A DNA stretch of 64,000 nucleotides from Chryseobacterium taiwanense (GTDB lineage: Bacteria; Bacteroidota; Bacteroidia; Flavobacteriales; Weeksellaceae), in the NCBI RefSeq assembly GCF_000813825.1, contig NZ_JWTA01000001.1:1-64000 (forward strand). Direction: 5' to 3'. The notes below the pieces were generated by a model. That model saw nothing but the letters and a program-made list of their open reading frames with translations, searched no databases and was not told the DNA's origin. The position numbers and the translations under genes were made by a program. Positions 8,547-17,148 of this stretch are shown one piece after another. The number at the start of each line of letters is the position of its first letter. Within the stretch, counting starts at the first letter, position 1.

Positions 8547-8599
8547 CTTTCGATATCATTTAACTTTTGATAAACTGAATTATCGAAAGCTTTTGATAA
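8547..8599. repeat. cluster of 10-mers CTTTTGATAA at the island/umuC junction
   Basis: CTTTTGATAA occurs at 8564-8573 and 8590-8599; its reverse complement occurs with one mismatch at 8580-8589 (so 8580-8599 is a near-perfect 20-bp palindrome centred on AAGCTT) and exactly at 8481-8490. A weaker copy (CTTTCGATAT) is at 8547-8556. The last copy ends directly where recognisable umuC coding sequence resumes. Clustered, oriented short repeats at an element boundary are typical of recombinase or transposase binding sites. Another exact copy lies in the long inverted repeat (1300-1309). Confidence 0.6.
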
Positions 8600-8600
8600 C

Positions 8601-9836
8601 TCCTGTGAAAGAACTTTGGATCCGAAGCTTGAAAATAAACCCGTTGTGGTACTTTCCAACAACGACGGGTGTGTTGTGTCCCGAAGCCAGGAAGCAAAAG
8701 ATTTGGGAATTCCAATGGCGGCTCCGGTTTTTAAATATAAAGAGCTTTTTAAAGAACATGATGTAAAAAGTTTTTCTGCAAAATTTGAACTGTACAATGC
8801 AAAAAGTCAGGAGGTGATCAGTATTGCGAAATCATATGTTGTAGAACATGAGGTTTATAGTATTGATGAACTTTTTTTGAATCTTACAGGGTTTAAGTAC
8901 ATCAGTATTTATGAGTATTGTCTTGAAATTAAAGATAAAATTTGGCAAGAAGTAAACATCCCGGTGAGTGTCGGAATTGCTCCTACAAAAACACTTTGTA
9001 AGGTTGCTAGCAGAATAGTGAAGAAAGATCCTGAAAGATTTAATGGGGTTTTTGCCTTAGATACTCCCGAAAAAATAGAGAAAGCCTTAAAATGGCTGAA
9101 TATCGCTGATGTTTGGGGAATTGGAAGAAAGCTGGCTGTAAAAATGCAGGACAATGGAGTTTTCAAAGCTTGGGATTTATTACAGAAACCTGAAATGTGG
9201 GTTCGCAAAATTATGGGAATTCACGGGGTAAGAATGGTGAATGAATTAAAAGGAATTCGTCAGTTGGAGCTGGATGTTCCTTCTCCGAAAAAATCCATTG
9301 CAGTGACGAGAAGCTTCATGGAAATGCTGACAAAAAAAGAAGAAGTTCGTGAACGGGTAGAAACTTTTGGGATGTATTGTTCGGAACGGCTAAGAAAGCA
9401 AAATACCTGCTGTAAAATGGTGACGGTTTTTGTTCAAACCAATCGTTTCAGAAAAGATTTACCTGAATATAGAAAAGCAATGACTCAAATTCTTCCCAAT
9501 CCGACAAATTCTTCAATTTTGATTGGAAGAGTGGTGAATGAATTATTTGAAGCTATTTATAAAGACGGTTTCCATTACAAAAGAGCGGGTGTTTTTGTGA
9601 ATGACTTTGTTCCTGAAGACCAAAGACAGATCAGTCTTTTTGAAAAAGATACTCAAAACCAACATTTGCCTGTTATGAAAGCCATGGATGCCATGAATAA
9701 AAAATTTGGGAAAGATAAAGTACGTCTCGGAAGTATGAGCGGAGAAAACACTTTTGGACGCGCAAAATTATCTCCGGAATATGAAGCATTCTTAAAAAAT
9801 AATACCCTTCCTGAAGCGAATTTTAGATTCCACTAA
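8601..9836 (+). pseudogene. umuC: UmuC-type Y-family DNA polymerase, N-terminus lost
   Basis: From Ser-Cys-Glu-Arg onward the frame matches UmuC/DNA polymerase V closely: KPVVVLSNNDGCVVSRS, GIPMAAPVFKYKELF, the catalytic YSIDELFLNL, the helix-hairpin-helix region around VWGIGRKLAVKM and the C-terminal region ending RFH. Family members start with about 17 more residues including the D-C-N-x-F-Y-A motif, whose Asp is the first metal ligand. Here the in-frame sequence upstream is unrelated (TELSKAFDN) and reaches a stop at 8571. Translation could begin at TTG 8616 but would give an enzyme without that Asp. The break coincides with the right edge of the accessory island. Adjoining umuD is not in the window. 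I judge it inactive. Confidence 0.8.
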
Positions 9837-9908
9837 GATTTTAGTTCTAGAGATATGGGATTCGTGTTTCGAGATATGATTTATTGTGTTCGAAATCTTC
9901 TTAGCCGA

Positions 9909-10523
9909 TTACTTTTTACTCATATATTTCCAGTTTCTCGCTTTCCCTTCAGAAATCCATTCTATGGCCTGTTCCATACGTTTGTTTCGGGTAGCTTCTG
10001 TTTTGGCTTCTGTAAGCCAGTTGATATATTCTTTTCTGAATGATGGCGAACCTTTAGTAAATACTTCTAAAGCGCTTTTATTTTGTTTCAAAGAATTTTG
10101 AAAATAATCAGGAACTTCTGTTTCCGTTTTTGAAGGAGCTGCCTTTTTCAGAGTAACTCCCATATCGGTAAGCTCCATCGCTTCAAGAATCATTTTTTTT
10201 AGCAATGGTTTTGGAGGAAGGTCTTCCACTTTTGTAATTTTCCCCAAGCTGAACATATTGGTTTTTTCAACGTCGGTTTCAATGTTTTTTAACGTTTTCA
10301 TTTCATCATGAAGCCAAAATCCTAAGCTGCAATAATGTTTAAATGAAACCATAGAACAAAGGATCTTTCCTTTATACATAAAAGTGGGGAATTTCCATTT
10401 GATGGCTTCTTCTATATCCGGACATACTTCGTGAACGATTTCGCGGATATAATGTAAAATTGGTTTTGCAAAATCCTGAGATTTTTCAATATACTCATCA
10501 ACTTTTATATTGTAATGTTCCAT
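9909..10523 (-). CDS. DUF1801 / YdeI (OmpD-associated) family protein
   Basis: 204 residues. The N-terminal half is a DUF1801 domain (PILHYIREIVHEVCPDIEEA, IKWKFPTFMYKGK, the iron-sulphur-scaffold-like YdhG fold); the C-terminal half is the YdeI/OmpD-associated region (PDYFQNSLKQN, the run FRKEYINWLTEAKTEATRN with KRMEQAIEWI). YdeI-like proteins have been linked to stress and antimicrobial-peptide tolerance in enterobacteria; nothing here tells the function in flavobacteria. Cytoplasmic, no signal peptide. It begins 5 nt after the serine hydrolase stop codon on the same strand, so the two are probably one transcript. Another DUF1801 protein lies at 54619-54966. Confidence 0.8.
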   Translation of the reverse strand: MEHYNIKVDEYIEKSQDFAKPILHYIREIVHEVCPDIEEAIKWKFPTFMYKGKILCSMVSFKHYCSLGFWLHDEMKTLKNIETDVEKTNMFSLGKITKVEDLPPKPLLKKMILEAMELTDMGVTLKKAAPSKTETEVPDYFQNSLKQNKSALEVFTKGSPSFRKEYINWLTEAKTEATRNKRMEQAIEWISEGKARNWKYMSKK

Positions 10524-10528
10524 AGTGT

Positions 10529-11662
10529 TTATTGAAATAGTTGTACGGTTTCATTAACGAGAAACTTCACCTGATCTGGTCTTCCTCTGTCTGTTTTAGG
10601 GAGGTTGTTATAACTTCCGGTTCTTACGATCACCATATTGTGTTCTGGGATCATAATGATATATTGTCCTTGAAGTCCTAAGAAATAATAATGTTTTATT
10701 GGATTGTCATTATTGATCCAGAATCCCATTCCATAAATTTCTTCTGATTTTTGTGTCGGGGATTTCATCTGATTAATAAAATCAAGATTTAAAATCTGTT
10801 GGTCATCCGCTTTTCCATTATCTAAAAATAATTGTCCCAATTTTGCAAAATCTCGGGAATTAGAATGAATACAGCAGTAGGTTTTTTCCATCCCGCTTTC
10901 ATCAGTACTCCAGTCTGCATGTTGTTCCATTCCCAACGGAATCCAGAATTTTTCGGATAAATAACTTGCCAATGATTGGTTAATAGCCTTTCTCACAGCA
11001 AAACCTAAAAGTTGTGTCGAACCGCTTTGATATTCAAATCTTTCCCCCGGATTTTCTTTGAATTTTCTTGAAAAAGTTGCATCGATAAGACTTTTCCCGT
11101 AGTAAGCTTTTGCATTGGGTAAAAAAGGATTTTTATAATCTTCATCCCAATTCAGGCCGGCTTCCATCTGGGCTAAATTTCTAAGCGTTAATTGATCTCC
11201 GAATTCTTTATTCTTAAATTCTTCAAAATAATTGGAGAATTTATCATCAATACTTTTTATTTTACCTTCTTCGAGAGCTTTTCCCAAAAGCATGACTGTC
11301 ACTGCTTTTGCCATAGAAAAAGAATTGGTTTTTGAGAGCTGATTATAACCGTTCCAATATTGCTCATGAACCAGTTTTCCGTTTTTTACCACAATAAAAG
11401 AAGCGGTATTGGATTGAATTAAATCATCAACTATGTTTTTCGGTAATTCAGTTTTATTATATTCAGGAGCTTCTTCCCAAAGTTTTGGAGTTTTCGTAGC
11501 GATGAGGTTGCTTGAAAATAATTTACCATCGTCAATATTCGCGCTTGATTTTCCACGCAGATAGGTTTTTGAAATACCATTGAAAAGATAGGCATATCCT
11601 AAAAGATACATTGCAGCTATAATAGCAACAATAACGGTGACGAAATAAATAAAAATTATCAT
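10529..11662 (-). CDS. serine hydrolase of the beta-lactamase (class C / EstB-like) family
   Basis: 377 residues. An N-terminal membrane helix (residues ~3-25, IIFIYFVTVIVAIIAAMYLL) anchors the protein with the catalytic domain outside the cytoplasm. The domain shows the S-x-x-K nucleophile motif SMAK in NSFSMAKAVTVM, a Tyr-x-Ser element in FEYQSGSTQLLG and the C-terminal region IYGMGFWINND leading to the third motif. The family includes class C beta-lactamases, D-aminopeptidases and esterases; the substrate cannot be told, and there is no reason to predict antibiotic resistance. It is the first gene of a likely two-gene transcript with the YdeI-type gene, and diverges from the M48 protease with both promoters in the 82-nt gap. 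Confidence 0.85.
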   Translation of the reverse strand: MIIFIYFVTVIVAIIAAMYLLGYAYLFNGISKTYLRGKSSANIDDGKLFSSNLIATKTPKLWEEAPEYNKTELPKNIVDDLIQSNTASFIVVKNGKLVHEQYWNGYNQLSKTNSFSMAKAVTVMLLGKALEEGKIKSIDDKFSNYFEEFKNKEFGDQLTLRNLAQMEAGLNWDEDYKNPFLPNAKAYYGKSLIDATFSRKFKENPGERFEYQSGSTQLLGFAVRKAINQSLASYLSEKFWIPLGMEQHADWSTDESGMEKTYCCIHSNSRDFAKLGQLFLDNGKADDQQILNLDFINQMKSPTQKSEEIYGMGFWINNDNPIKHYYFLGLQGQYIIMIPEHNMVIVRTGSYNNLPKTDRGRPDQVKFLVNETVQLFQ

Positions 11663-11678
11663 ATCGATTGATCTGTAA

Positions 11679-11726
11679 CAAATTTAAAATAATTTTAAAA
11701 ACATGAAGCGAAATGATTTATTTTTG
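11679..11726. promoter_or_regulatory. divergent -7 boxes between serine hydrolase and M48 protease
   Basis: On the - strand TAAATTTG (11686-11679) lies 16 nt before the hydrolase start; on the + strand TATTTTTG (11719-11726) lies 18 nt before the protease start. Both match TAnnTTTG. No convincing -33 TTG was found for either. Confidence 0.55.
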
Positions 11727-11744
11727 TGATTATTTGATGAAAAT

Positions 11745-13046
11745 ATGATTAAAAAAATTGTTTCTTTTTTATTCCTTTATGGCTTTATACTCTGTTTTGG
11801 ACAGGCTTATAAACCGCTTGATACGGCAGACTATATCAAGAGAAAAGAATTCCTTAAAACTTTTACTACCGACAATGAAAACCTTATTACGAAAAGTAAA
11901 TCTACTTATTCCGGGAAAAGAGGAAGTGAGTTATCAAAAATCTATAAAGACCTTGAAAAAGACTTTGAAAAACAGGTGAAAAATAAAGATTTTGTTTTCA
12001 ACTCTGTATTTGAGGGAAAAGCTAAAAGCCTGATTGCCCGTTTAAAGAAAAATAATCCTCAGATTCCACAAGGCTTGACAATTCTTATTGCAAAAGATAA
12101 TACACCTAATGCATATTGCTTTGCGGATGAGGTTTTTGTGATTAATATGGGACTGTTTAACTGGCTGGATAATGATGATCAGCTCGGAGCCGTGATTTCC
12201 CATGAATTAGGGCATAAAATATCCGAACATTCTTTGAAAACCTTTTTACAGATGATCGATCAGGATCAGCTTGATAAAATTACACTTCAGGACATTAAAG
12301 CGACAAAAGAAAACCGCAATTCGCGGGCTTTTAATGTCATGAAAAATAGAATTTATAAAAAAGGAGCTGAAAGAAGAAAGGATGAAATGCAGGCCGATTC
12401 TTTAGGATATGCAGTTTTTAAAAACAGCGATTTTAAGAAAGCAGAATTCATCAATACATTGAAAAGGCTTCAGGATTTCGATACAATTTCACCAAGAGAA
12501 TTAAAAGTAGAAACGTATAAAAAGTATTTTAATCTTCCGAAGCAGGAGTTTAAAGATAAATGGCTTAAAAAAGAAGATTTTTCATTGTATAACTATAATC
12601 ATTTTAAGGAAAAACTGAATAAAGATTCATTGGCTTCACATCCTGAAGTGGTGTTGAGAATTGAAAAGCTTAGAAAAACGTTTCCTGAATTGAAAAATGA
12701 TGTGGAAGCTGAAAAAGCATCAGAATCTTATGAATCTTTGGCAAAAATTGCAAGAATGGAAACGCTTCCTAATTTATTTCATTCCGAAGATTATGGAGTG
12801 GGAATTTATACAAGTCTGCAGTTTTTACAGGATGGGGAAGAGGAAGAATATTATAAAGAATGGCTGGGAAAATGTTTTGTTAAAATTTATGAAGGAAGAA
12901 AAAACTATAATCTTAACCGATATTTGGATAGGGTAGATCCTAAAAATCAAAGTGAAAGTTATCAGCAGTTTCTCAATTTTATGTGGAATTTAAGCATGGA
13001 TGAGATCAAAAATATTGCAGAGTATTACCAAACGAAAAAATCCTGA
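11745..13046 (+). CDS. M48-family zinc metalloprotease, secreted or periplasmic
   Basis: 433 residues. A signal peptide occupies residues 1-20 (IKKIVSFLFLYGFILCFGQ). The zinc site is HELGHKISEHS, the H-E-x-x-H motif, with the third ligand in KDEMQADSLGY. The protein thus has the core of M48 peptidases (HtpX/BepA/LoiP group), here without membrane helices and exported. M48 periplasmic proteases often act in outer-membrane protein quality control; that role here is inference. The C-terminal ~150 residues (after the zinc site) are Lys/Glu-rich and not recognised. The gene ends in a strong terminator whose stem includes the stop codon. Confidence 0.87.
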   Translation: MIKKIVSFLFLYGFILCFGQAYKPLDTADYIKRKEFLKTFTTDNENLITKSKSTYSGKRGSELSKIYKDLEKDFEKQVKNKDFVFNSVFEGKAKSLIARLKKNNPQIPQGLTILIAKDNTPNAYCFADEVFVINMGLFNWLDNDDQLGAVISHELGHKISEHSLKTFLQMIDQDQLDKITLQDIKATKENRNSRAFNVMKNRIYKKGAERRKDEMQADSLGYAVFKNSDFKKAEFINTLKRLQDFDTISPRELKVETYKKYFNLPKQEFKDKWLKKEDFSLYNYNHFKEKLNKDSLASHPEVVLRIEKLRKTFPELKNDVEAEKASESYESLAKIARMETLPNLFHSEDYGVGIYTSLQFLQDGEEEEYYKEWLGKCFVKIYEGRKNYNLNRYLDRVDPKNQSESYQQFLNFMWNLSMDEIKNIAEYYQTKKS

Positions 13047-13066
13047 CCGAAGGTCAGGATTTTTTT
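13040..13066. terminator. bidirectional terminator between M48 protease and the converging gene
   Basis: ATCCTGACC (13040-13048) and GGTCAGGAT (13052-13060) form a 9-bp perfect stem with loop GAA, followed by six T on the + strand and preceded by an A-run that serves the - strand. Confidence 0.9.
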
Positions 13067-13070
13067 ATCA

Positions 13071-14597
13071 TTAGTAATTTAATCTCTCAAGTCGTACTTT
13101 ATTGAACTTTTCTTTTTCGTTGTATTCTCTAAGCAAAATATACCCTTCTTTTGCTACGTAAGGCGTCACTACAAAGTTATCTTTTTCAGAAATAGGAATA
13201 ATCTCCTGCTTGAATTTTCCATCGATAACCGTATTAATGAAAAGGTTCCATTTTTTCTCTTTGGTTACCTGATCTTTTTTGTAATCACGGAAGAAGAAAA
13301 CAACGTCTTTTCCATCATTCAGATATTGTGAAAACAAGTAATCACTGTTTACCCATTTAGACTTTTCCTTTTCAAAAACCTGAACATCTTTTACCTTAAA
13401 GTCTTTATCCGTATTAATGTAGACTAAATCCGTTGTTTTAGGAGCGTTGTATTGTCCTGCCGGTTTAAATTTTTCAGAAAGGATTCCTACACTGCCATCA
13501 CTCATAAAATAAACGTCTTTGGTTTGAAGAAAATAACCGTTTTCTACGCCGCCATCTGCGCTTAGTTTTGGAATGTGATTAGATAAATCAGGCTTATAAT
13601 TTAACGTTTTAAGATCGACGTTATAGTTATTTTTATCCAAAATAAATCTTGCAAATCCTTTATCGCCTTTGTCGAAATTTCGTCCCATTAATACCACTTT
13701 ATCATCGAAATTCTTATCATTATCCAGCTTTTTTCCGCTGGAATATAACGCATCAATATTATAAATGGTTTCCGGAGTAAGACCTGTGATAGGCTGGTTT
13801 GAAAGCTCTTTTCCAGTTTTCATATCGATAACTAAAAGAGAAAAAGTTTTGTCATCATCATTTACTTTTCTTAAAATTCCGTAAAGGCGATTCTCGTCTT
13901 TTTCGAGTAGAGTAAGATCTGAAAATACCTTTTTGCTTCCATCCGTATTGTAACGGTATCTCCAGACTTCTTTTTTATTTTCGTCAAATTTTATAAGGCT
14001 GTTTTTGTTTACATATTTGCCGTAATCATTGTATTCTAGGGCAAAATAACCCCCTTCTTTAATTTCTCCTACCGAAGAAACATAGTTGTAGCCTTTATCT
14101 TTTTTCTCTGCACGATTTTCTTTTCTTTCCTCTTTAAAGCTTTTAGGCTGATTGATTTCTACGAAAGTTCCATTTTCAAGATAATCGTAATAGACTTTTG
14201 GCTTTACCGTATTGGTTTTAGGATCTATAACCATGGAAACAGGCATTGCCGCATCTTTTGCAAACGCTTGAAGATAGTTGAAATCTGAAGGACGAAGAAT
14301 GATCTGTCCTTTAAAATCTACATACCCATAATAATTGGAAACTAAAAGATTAGATTCAAATTCGTTATTCGCAACCGGATTTAGGTTTTTATCTAAAAGC
14401 ACATATTCGAACTTTTGAGTTTTTTTATCTGTTTTTCCGTAAGAATACAAAGAAACATAGCCATATAGATTGTCTTTAGAATCGAAAAGGGCATTCATTC
14501 CTACGTTTTCTCCTGAAGCTAAAGCTGCTAAATCCTGAGTCTGAGAATAGGCGAATGTCTGAATCAGACCAAACATCAATAGTGTTATTTTTTTCAT
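13071..14597 (-). CDS. secreted hypothetical protein (508 aa)
   Basis: I do not recognise this family. The start was placed at ATG 14597 because it gives a clean signal peptide (KKITLLMFGLIQTFAYSQ), whereas the longer frame would run into glyS and through its terminator. The mature protein has many alternating strands with repeated phrases of the type YVLLDKNLNPVANN, SLIKFDENKKEVWRYRYN, SLLVIDMKTGKELSNQPI, which look like blades of a beta-propeller in which strands end in Asp/Lys-rich turns. There are few Cys and no C-terminal sorting domain, so it is likely periplasmic or surface lipoprotein-independent. It lies downstream of glyS on the same strand but is separated by a terminator. Confidence 0.7.
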   Translation of the reverse strand: MKKITLLMFGLIQTFAYSQTQDLAALASGENVGMNALFDSKDNLYGYVSLYSYGKTDKKTQKFEYVLLDKNLNPVANNEFESNLLVSNYYGYVDFKGQIILRPSDFNYLQAFAKDAAMPVSMVIDPKTNTVKPKVYYDYLENGTFVEINQPKSFKEERKENRAEKKDKGYNYVSSVGEIKEGGYFALEYNDYGKYVNKNSLIKFDENKKEVWRYRYNTDGSKKVFSDLTLLEKDENRLYGILRKVNDDDKTFSLLVIDMKTGKELSNQPITGLTPETIYNIDALYSSGKKLDNDKNFDDKVVLMGRNFDKGDKGFARFILDKNNYNVDLKTLNYKPDLSNHIPKLSADGGVENGYFLQTKDVYFMSDGSVGILSEKFKPAGQYNAPKTTDLVYINTDKDFKVKDVQVFEKEKSKWVNSDYLFSQYLNDGKDVVFFFRDYKKDQVTKEKKWNLFINTVIDGKFKQEIIPISEKDNFVVTPYVAKEGYILLREYNEKEKFNKVRLERLNY

Positions 14598-14651
14598 GGT
14601 TAAAATTTGAGAATCAAAAATAACAAATTCAGGTATATGTTGATAAAAAAT

Positions 14652-14675
14652 AAAGCCCTGATTTCTCAAGGCTTT
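14652..14675 (-). terminator. terminator of glyS
   Basis: AAAGCCCTGA and TCAAGGCTTT pair over 10 bp with one mismatch around TTTC. On the - strand the hairpin is followed by TATTTTTTATC and begins 4 nt after the glyS stop. Confidence 0.85.
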
Positions 14676-14679
14676 ACAT

Positions 14680-16221
14680 TTATATTTTTGAAAGTAAATT
14701 TCTGAAGTTCGTTTTCTCGTCAATGATTCTTCTCAGTTCAGAAACCGGAACTCTTTCCTGTTCCATCGTGTCTCTGTCTCTGATCGTCACGGTGTGATCT
14801 GTTAATGAATCGTGGTCGATAGTGATACAGTAAGGCGTACCGATCGCATCCTGTCTTCTGTAACGTTTTCCGATCGCATCTTTTTCTTCATAGAATAAAT
14901 TGAAATCGTATTTCAAGTCATTGAAGATTTTTTCAGCATATTCAGCTAAACCATCTTTCTTCATTAATGGAAGAATAGCCGCTTTAATTGGAGCTAAAGC
15001 AGGAGGTAAAGATAATACTGTTCTTTCTGAACCATCTTCTAATATTTCGTCTTTTAAGCAATGAGCGAAAATAGAAAGGAATAATCTGTCTAAACCTACT
15101 GAAGTTTCAACAACATAAGGAACATAGTTCTGATTTCTTTCAGGATCGAAGAACTGAAGTTTTCTTCCTGAGAATTCTTCGTGAGCCTTCAAATCGAAAT
15201 CCGTTCTTGAGTGAATACCTTCCAATTCTTTAAATCCGAATGGGAAATTAAATTCAATATCAGCTGCCGCATTTGCGTAATGAGCCAATTTTTCGTGATC
15301 GTGGAATCTGTAATTTTCATTCCCTAATCCTAAAGCTAAATGCCAGTTCAGACGTTTTTGCTTCCATTGTTCGTAGAATTCAAGTTCTGTTCCCGGAGCA
15401 ACAAAGAACTGCATTTCCATTTGTTCAAACTCACGCATTCTGAAGATGAATTGTCTTGCAACAATCTCATTTCTGAATGCTTTTCCGATTTGGGCAATAC
15501 CAAAAGGAAGTCTGTGACGTGAAGTTTTCTGTACGTTTAAGAAGTTGACGAAAATACCCTGAGCGGTTTCCGGTCTCAAATAAAGATCCATCGCAGAATC
15601 TGCAGAAGCTCCTAACTTAGTTCCGAACATCAGGTTGAATTGTCTTACTTCCGTCCAGTTTTTAGAACCCGTGTCAGGATCAGCAATTTCCAATTCTTCA
15701 ATTAAAGCTTTTACATCAGCAAGATCTTCATTTTCCAGAGATTTTGCCAGTCTTGAAAGAATAGCTTCTCTTTTTGCTCTGTATTCCAATATTTTCGGAT
15801 TCGTCGCTTCAAACTGAGCTTTATCGAAAGACTCACCGAATCTTTTCGCTGCCTTTTCGATTTCCTTTTTCTCTTTATCTTCAATTTTTAAGCAGTAATC
15901 TTCCACCAAAACGTCTGCTCTGAAACGTTTTTTAGAATCTTTATTGTCAATCAATGGATCGTTGAAAGCGTCTACGTGGCCCGATGCTTTCCAAGTGGTT
16001 GGGTGCATCAAAATTGCTGAATCAATGCCGACAATATTTTCGTTAAGCTGTACCATCGCTTTCCACCAATATTGTTTGATATTATTTTTTAATTCGGCAC
16101 CGTTTTGTCCATAATCATAAACAGCGGATAAACCATCGTAGATCTCACTCGAAGGGAAAATAAAACCATATTCTTTAGCGTGAGAAATCACTTTCTTGAA
16201 AACATCTTCTTGCTTTGCCAT
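14680..16221 (-). CDS. glyS: glycyl-tRNA synthetase, single-chain (alpha2) type
   Basis: 513 residues, the length of the homodimeric class II enzyme that charges tRNA-Gly (the eukaryote/archaea/Bacteroidota type, not the bacterial alpha2beta2 type). Class II motifs are visible: motif 2 around FRNEIVARQF..RMREFEQME, the glycine-binding RPETAQGIF, motif 3 GLDRLFLSIFAHCL, and an anticodon-binding C-terminal domain starting near LPPALAPIKAAILPL. The N-terminus VFKKVISHAKEYGFIFPSSE is typical. A -7 box lies at 16249-16242 and a terminator directly downstream, so it is a single-gene unit. Confidence 0.95.
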   Translation of the reverse strand: MAKQEDVFKKVISHAKEYGFIFPSSEIYDGLSAVYDYGQNGAELKNNIKQYWWKAMVQLNENIVGIDSAILMHPTTWKASGHVDAFNDPLIDNKDSKKRFRADVLVEDYCLKIEDKEKKEIEKAAKRFGESFDKAQFEATNPKILEYRAKREAILSRLAKSLENEDLADVKALIEELEIADPDTGSKNWTEVRQFNLMFGTKLGASADSAMDLYLRPETAQGIFVNFLNVQKTSRHRLPFGIAQIGKAFRNEIVARQFIFRMREFEQMEMQFFVAPGTELEFYEQWKQKRLNWHLALGLGNENYRFHDHEKLAHYANAAADIEFNFPFGFKELEGIHSRTDFDLKAHEEFSGRKLQFFDPERNQNYVPYVVETSVGLDRLFLSIFAHCLKDEILEDGSERTVLSLPPALAPIKAAILPLMKKDGLAEYAEKIFNDLKYDFNLFYEEKDAIGKRYRRQDAIGTPYCITIDHDSLTDHTVTIRDRDTMEQERVPVSELRRIIDEKTNFRNLLSKI

Positions 16222-16241
16222 AATTTTTTTCGTCTGAAGTG

Positions 16242-16249
16242 CAAAAATA
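16242..16249 (-). promoter_or_regulatory. -7 box (TATTTTTG) of glyS
   Basis: TATTTTTG on the - strand, 20 nt before the glyS start codon, fits the TAnnTTTG consensus. Confidence 0.55.
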
Positions 16250-16422
16250 GCAATTTGAATCCCAATTCCATGAGATTCAGTAAAAAAAGCGATGAATAAT
16301 AGTTCAAATATTGATAATTTATTTTTCAGGAGCCGGGAACCTGCTTTTCGCTATATCTTTTGCTGAACAAAGTGAAGCAAAAGGATACCGCTGCAATCAG
16401 GGCTAGATCGGTTGAAAATTTC

Positions 16423-16430
16423 TACTTTTG
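16423..16430 (+). promoter_or_regulatory. -7 box (TACTTTTG) of truC, decides the start
   Basis: TACTTTTG ends only 4 nt before ATG 16435. Transcription would begin at or right next to the start codon, which implies a leaderless or nearly leaderless mRNA and rules out the upstream in-frame ATG at 16360. Confidence 0.55.
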
Positions 16431-16434
16431 CACC

Positions 16435-17130
16435 ATGTTAGAAATTCTTTATCGAGACGAACATCTTATTGCCATCAACAAGCCCAGCGGATTATTGGTT
16501 CACAAATCTTTTTATGCCGGAGAAGCCGATACGTATGCGATTCAGGAGTTGAGAAAGCAGATTGGGCAAAAAGTGTATCCCGTACATCGACTTGACCGAA
16601 AAACTTCGGGCGTATTGTTGTTTACTTTAGATAAAGAAACGTTAAGAATCATGAGCGATCAGTTTGCCTCAAGAGAAGTCGAGAAGAAATACATTGCTAT
16701 TCTTCGTGGCTGGGCAAAGGAAGAAGAAACGATTGATTACGATTTAATTAACGAAAATGAAGTCAAACAAAATGCTATTACTTATTATCGCCGTTTACAA
16801 ACTTCGGAAATAGATCTCCCTTTTTTAAAGCATCAGACTTCAAGATATTGTTTGGTAGAGGCGATTCCTGAAACGGGAAGATTTCATCAGTTAAGAAAGC
16901 ATTTTAAACATATTTTACATCCTATTTTAGGTTGTCGAAAACATGGCTGCAATAAACAGAACAAATTGTGGCTGCAGACATTTGGCATCAACAAAATGAC
17001 GCTTCATGCTCATCAATTGATTTTTAATCATCCTGTTTCTCACGAAAGAATTACGGTAAATGCTGTGATAGATGATGAATTTAAAAGAGTGGGAGGGATA
17101 TTGAATTTCGATTTGAGTTTGTATTCTTAA
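16435..17130 (+). CDS. truC: TruC-like pseudouridine synthase (RluA family)
   Basis: 231 residues from ATG 16435. The start is supported by the -7 box just before it and by the family's usual N-terminus (LEILYRDEHLIAINKPSGLL). The RluA-family catalytic motif is PVHRLDRKTSGVLLF with the catalytic Asp in HRLDR. The C-terminal GRFHQLRKHFKHI is also typical. TruC modifies U65 of tRNA-Asp in E. coli; the E. coli target is assumed by similarity only. The protein is cytoplasmic, a single-gene unit divergent from glyS. Confidence 0.9.
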   Translation: MLEILYRDEHLIAINKPSGLLVHKSFYAGEADTYAIQELRKQIGQKVYPVHRLDRKTSGVLLFTLDKETLRIMSDQFASREVEKKYIAILRGWAKEEETIDYDLINENEVKQNAITYYRRLQTSEIDLPFLKHQTSRYCLVEAIPETGRFHQLRKHFKHILHPILGCRKHGCNKQNKLWLQTFGINKMTLHAHQLIFNHPVSHERITVNAVIDDEFKRVGGILNFDLSLYS

Positions 17131-17148
17131 TTTCTTACTAAGATGCAG

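Noticed and set aside
8531..8797. Protein-coding frame on the - strand opposite umuC
   Set aside because: It mirrors the umuC coding sequence and shows no independent features.
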